A stretch of 6,184 nucleotides of DNA, taken from positions 1 through 6,184 of the forward strand of contig JAFSBF010000119.1 of NCBI GenBank assembly GCA_017441965.1. The letters are read 5' to 3'. Both the position numbers and the translations under genes were made by a program. The DNA is from Clostridia bacterium (lineage in GTDB: Bacteria; Bacillota; Clostridia; UMGS1883). Position 1 is the first letter of the stretch. Every line of letters starts with the position of its first letter. Of this stretch, positions 5,340 through 6,184 are shown in pieces. The notes under the pieces were generated by a model. That model was not told the origin of the DNA. It did not search any database and worked only from the letters and a program-made list of their open reading frames with translations.

Positions 5340-5347
5340 CTCCTTTT
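5340..5347 (-). promoter_or_regulatory. Ribosome binding site that fixes the TTG start of the SSB-like gene
   Basis: AAAAGGAG on the minus strand lies nine bases before TTG at 5328-5330. It supports a non-ATG start that puts the first beta strand (NNVITLVGTV) of the OB fold right at the N-terminus, as in SSB proteins. Confidence 0.8.
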
Positions 5348-5459
5348 ATGTATTCAATGTTTATAACACAGTATATTCCCGAAACTCTTTATCTATGCCT
5401 AAAATCATTATGAATATATTTGTTTTTTTACTCTATAATTATTACAGGAGCTGATATTT

Positions 5460-5645
5460 ATGATTTTTATTGCCAGAAGAAAACGTTTGATTTTCATTAT
5501 TTTCACGTGTCTTCTTGCGCTTTCACTCTTTTTGCATCACGAAAAAAGTGAAAATGTGTTTTCCTTTAAACAAACAAAACGTATAGTTATTGATGCGGGG
5601 CACAAAGCATTATTTTTATGCTTTAAAATTTCCAGTGTATACTGA
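5460..5645 (+). pseudogene. 5' stump of an N-acetylmuramoyl-L-alanine amidase gene (Amidase_3, CwlD-like), cut by a mobile element
   Basis: The reading frame of 61 codons opens with a well-placed AGGAG (5446-5450, nine bases before the ATG). It encodes a basic start (ARRKR), one hydrophobic segment (about 10-25, LIFIIFTCLLALSLFL) for export or membrane anchoring, a short linker, and then KRIVIDAGH (40-48). That last string is the beginning of zinc-dependent Amidase_3 domains, where it normally continues GG-x-D-x-G-A; the His (H48, codon 5601-5603) is the first zinc ligand. Here the homology stops dead after H48 and 13 unrelated residues lead to TGA. The serine recombinase gene of a mobile element ends 20 bp away on the other strand, so insertion is the simplest cause. 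The layout (short anchor then amidase) is like CwlD, the spore-cortex amidase, but so little remains that other Amidase_3 members fit equally. The remaining gene part should lie beyond the window. Confidence 0.75.
5590..5625. other. Probable attachment-site junction (att) between chromosome and integrated element
   Basis: Amidase homology ends at the CAC codon 5601-5603, and the recombinase stop codon is at 5623-5625. The recombination joint must therefore lie within or very near this stretch. It contains a small palindrome, AAAGCAT (5604-5610) and ATGCTTT (5618-5624), around a T-rich loop, which might be part of the recombinase binding site or a weak 3' hairpin. The crossover bases cannot be fixed without the other end of the element. 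Confidence 0.45.
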
Positions 5646-6184
5646 TTTCACGCTGATTTTTTCCATCTAATTTGCCTACATAAATCCCCTCAATCAACTC
5701 TTGCACAATTTCAAAAGTCAGCTTTTCAACATTCTTGTATTTTTCTAAAATCTCCGCCTTACTCTTCCTTGTTTTCTGCTGTATATCTAACTTTTCCAAT
5801 TCTTCGTTAATTCCATGCACTCTCTCTTGCAGTTGTTTCAGTTCTTTATTAAACGAAGAACTAAGCATTTTGAACTGCTCGTCATCAAAAAGTCCACTGA
5901 GTTTATCTTTATACAACTGAATGGAATTACTTTGAATTTTAGATATATTCCTGTCAAGTTGATTTTTTTCCTCTTTAAAAGCTTTAATTTTTTTGTACAA
6001 GCCCGTATTTTCCGTTATCTCAATTTCATCAGAGTCAAAATAGCTATCAACAATATTTCTTAATTCTCTTAAAATTGCATCTTCCAAATCAGTCTGTCTG
6101 ACGCTATTAACATTATCGCATATGCCCTCACTGTTTTTAACGGTTCTACAACGATAATATTTATAGCGTTCTTGGGCATATTGA
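5604..6184. mobile_element. End of an integrated element carrying a large serine recombinase (continues beyond the window)
   Basis: The region from the amidase break to the window edge is occupied by the 3' part of a serine recombinase gene, the gene that usually lies next to an att site in prophages and integrative elements of Firmicutes. Only this end is visible, so prophage, integrative conjugative element and mobilisable island cannot be told apart. Confidence 0.65.
5623..6184 (-). CDS. Large serine recombinase (site-specific integrase), C-terminal part, 5' end outside the window
   Basis: The frame is open from the window edge (first full codon at 6183) and gives 186 C-terminal residues. 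It begins in the recombinase zinc ribbon: YKYYRCRTVKNSEG then IC (cysteines at 12 and 22 of the visible part are the second metal-ligand pair), followed by VRQTDLEDAILREL. A long charged helical stretch follows (about 60-140, with KIKAFKEEKNQLDRNISKIQ and FNKELKQLQERVHGINEELEKL), the coiled-coil region that in these enzymes controls the direction of recombination. It ends KLTFEIVQELIEGIYVG...ISIHWKF, a typical tail of recombinases with zinc-ribbon/DUF4368-like ends. The catalytic serine domain lies outside. The TTG at 6085-6087 is an internal codon, not the start. The enzyme would insert and excise the element by breaking DNA at short att sites; its 3' end lies 20 bp from the interrupted amidase gene, which suits that role. 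Confidence 0.9.
   Translation of the reverse strand, partial: QYAQERYKYYRCRTVKNSEGICDNVNSVRQTDLEDAILRELRNIVDSYFDSDEIEITENTGLYKKIKAFKEEKNQLDRNISKIQSNSIQLYKDKLSGLFDDEQFKMLSSSFNKELKQLQERVHGINEELEKLDIQQKTRKSKAEILEKYKNVEKLTFEIVQELIEGIYVGKLDGKNQREISIHWKF

Noticed and set aside
5410..5440. TATAAT (5434-5439) as a sigma-A promoter, or GAATATA...CTATAATT as a sigma-E-like promoter, of the amidase stump
   Set aside because: No acceptable sigma-A -35 at 16-18 bp, the start would fall on the ribosome site, and the match to the sigma-E pattern is too loose.
5604..5624. Hairpin AAAGCAT/ATGCTTT as a terminator of the recombinase gene
   Set aside because: The 7-bp stem is AT-rich and overlaps the stop codon, with no clear T run after it on the minus strand; it is noted only as part of the junction.
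6085..6087. TTG as start of a separate 154-residue protein
   Set aside because: The frame is open upstream to the window edge and encodes the zinc-ribbon part of the recombinase, so this TTG is an internal leucine codon.

Overview
This window looks like a piece of the chromosome of a low-to-moderate-GC Gram-positive bacterium, probably an anaerobic member of the Clostridia. The signs are purine-rich Shine-Dalgarno sites (AAGGAGG, GGAGGT, AAAGGAG), two TTG starts, an S-layer-homology (SLH) surface protein, a Firmicute-type CpsC/CpsD pair, and the ruvX-DUF1292 neighbour pair known from Bacillus (yrrK-yrzB) and Clostridia. No species can be named from the sequence alone.

Layout. Almost everything is on the minus strand, so reading order is from high to low coordinates. 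The right edge (about 5604-6184) is the end of an integrated mobile element, carrying the C-terminal part of a large serine recombinase. It abuts the 5' stump of a plus-strand N-acetylmuramoyl-L-alanine amidase gene (5460 to about 5603), which breaks off right after the first zinc-ligand motif (I-D-A-G-H). Divergent from the stump is a protein with two predicted OB folds of the single-strand DNA-binding type (4722-5330). A 161-bp MITE-like element with 21-bp perfect terminal inverted repeats (4562-4722) follows directly, then ruvX (4093-4503) with its own promoter, and a DUF1292 acidic protein (3777-4040). A probable 6S RNA gene (about 3562-3745) has a well-formed promoter whose -35 box overlaps the DUF1292 stop codon. 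It is followed by an exported SLH protein (2572-3522), a strong intrinsic terminator, ribonuclease HI (2026-2502), and a two-gene polysaccharide-control operon with a near-consensus promoter: a CpsC/Wzz-type co-polymerase (1193-1945) and a CpsD/CapB tyrosine autokinase with a Gly-Tyr repeat tail (266-1180). Positions 1-266 hold a highly structured, almost complete repeat element.

How the parts relate. CpsC and CpsD should form one membrane complex that controls polysaccharide chain length and export. The SLH protein would bind the secondary cell-wall polymer, and the amidase, if intact, would trim or modify peptidoglycan, so the window is mildly enriched in envelope functions beside nucleic-acid housekeeping genes (ruvX, RNase HI, SSB-like, 6S RNA). 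The most notable features are non-coding or mobile: an amidase gene split by a serine-recombinase element, a family of TA-bounded palindromic repeats, and three genes (cpsD-like, ruvX, SSB-like) whose stop codons sit exactly on the boundary of a repeat element.
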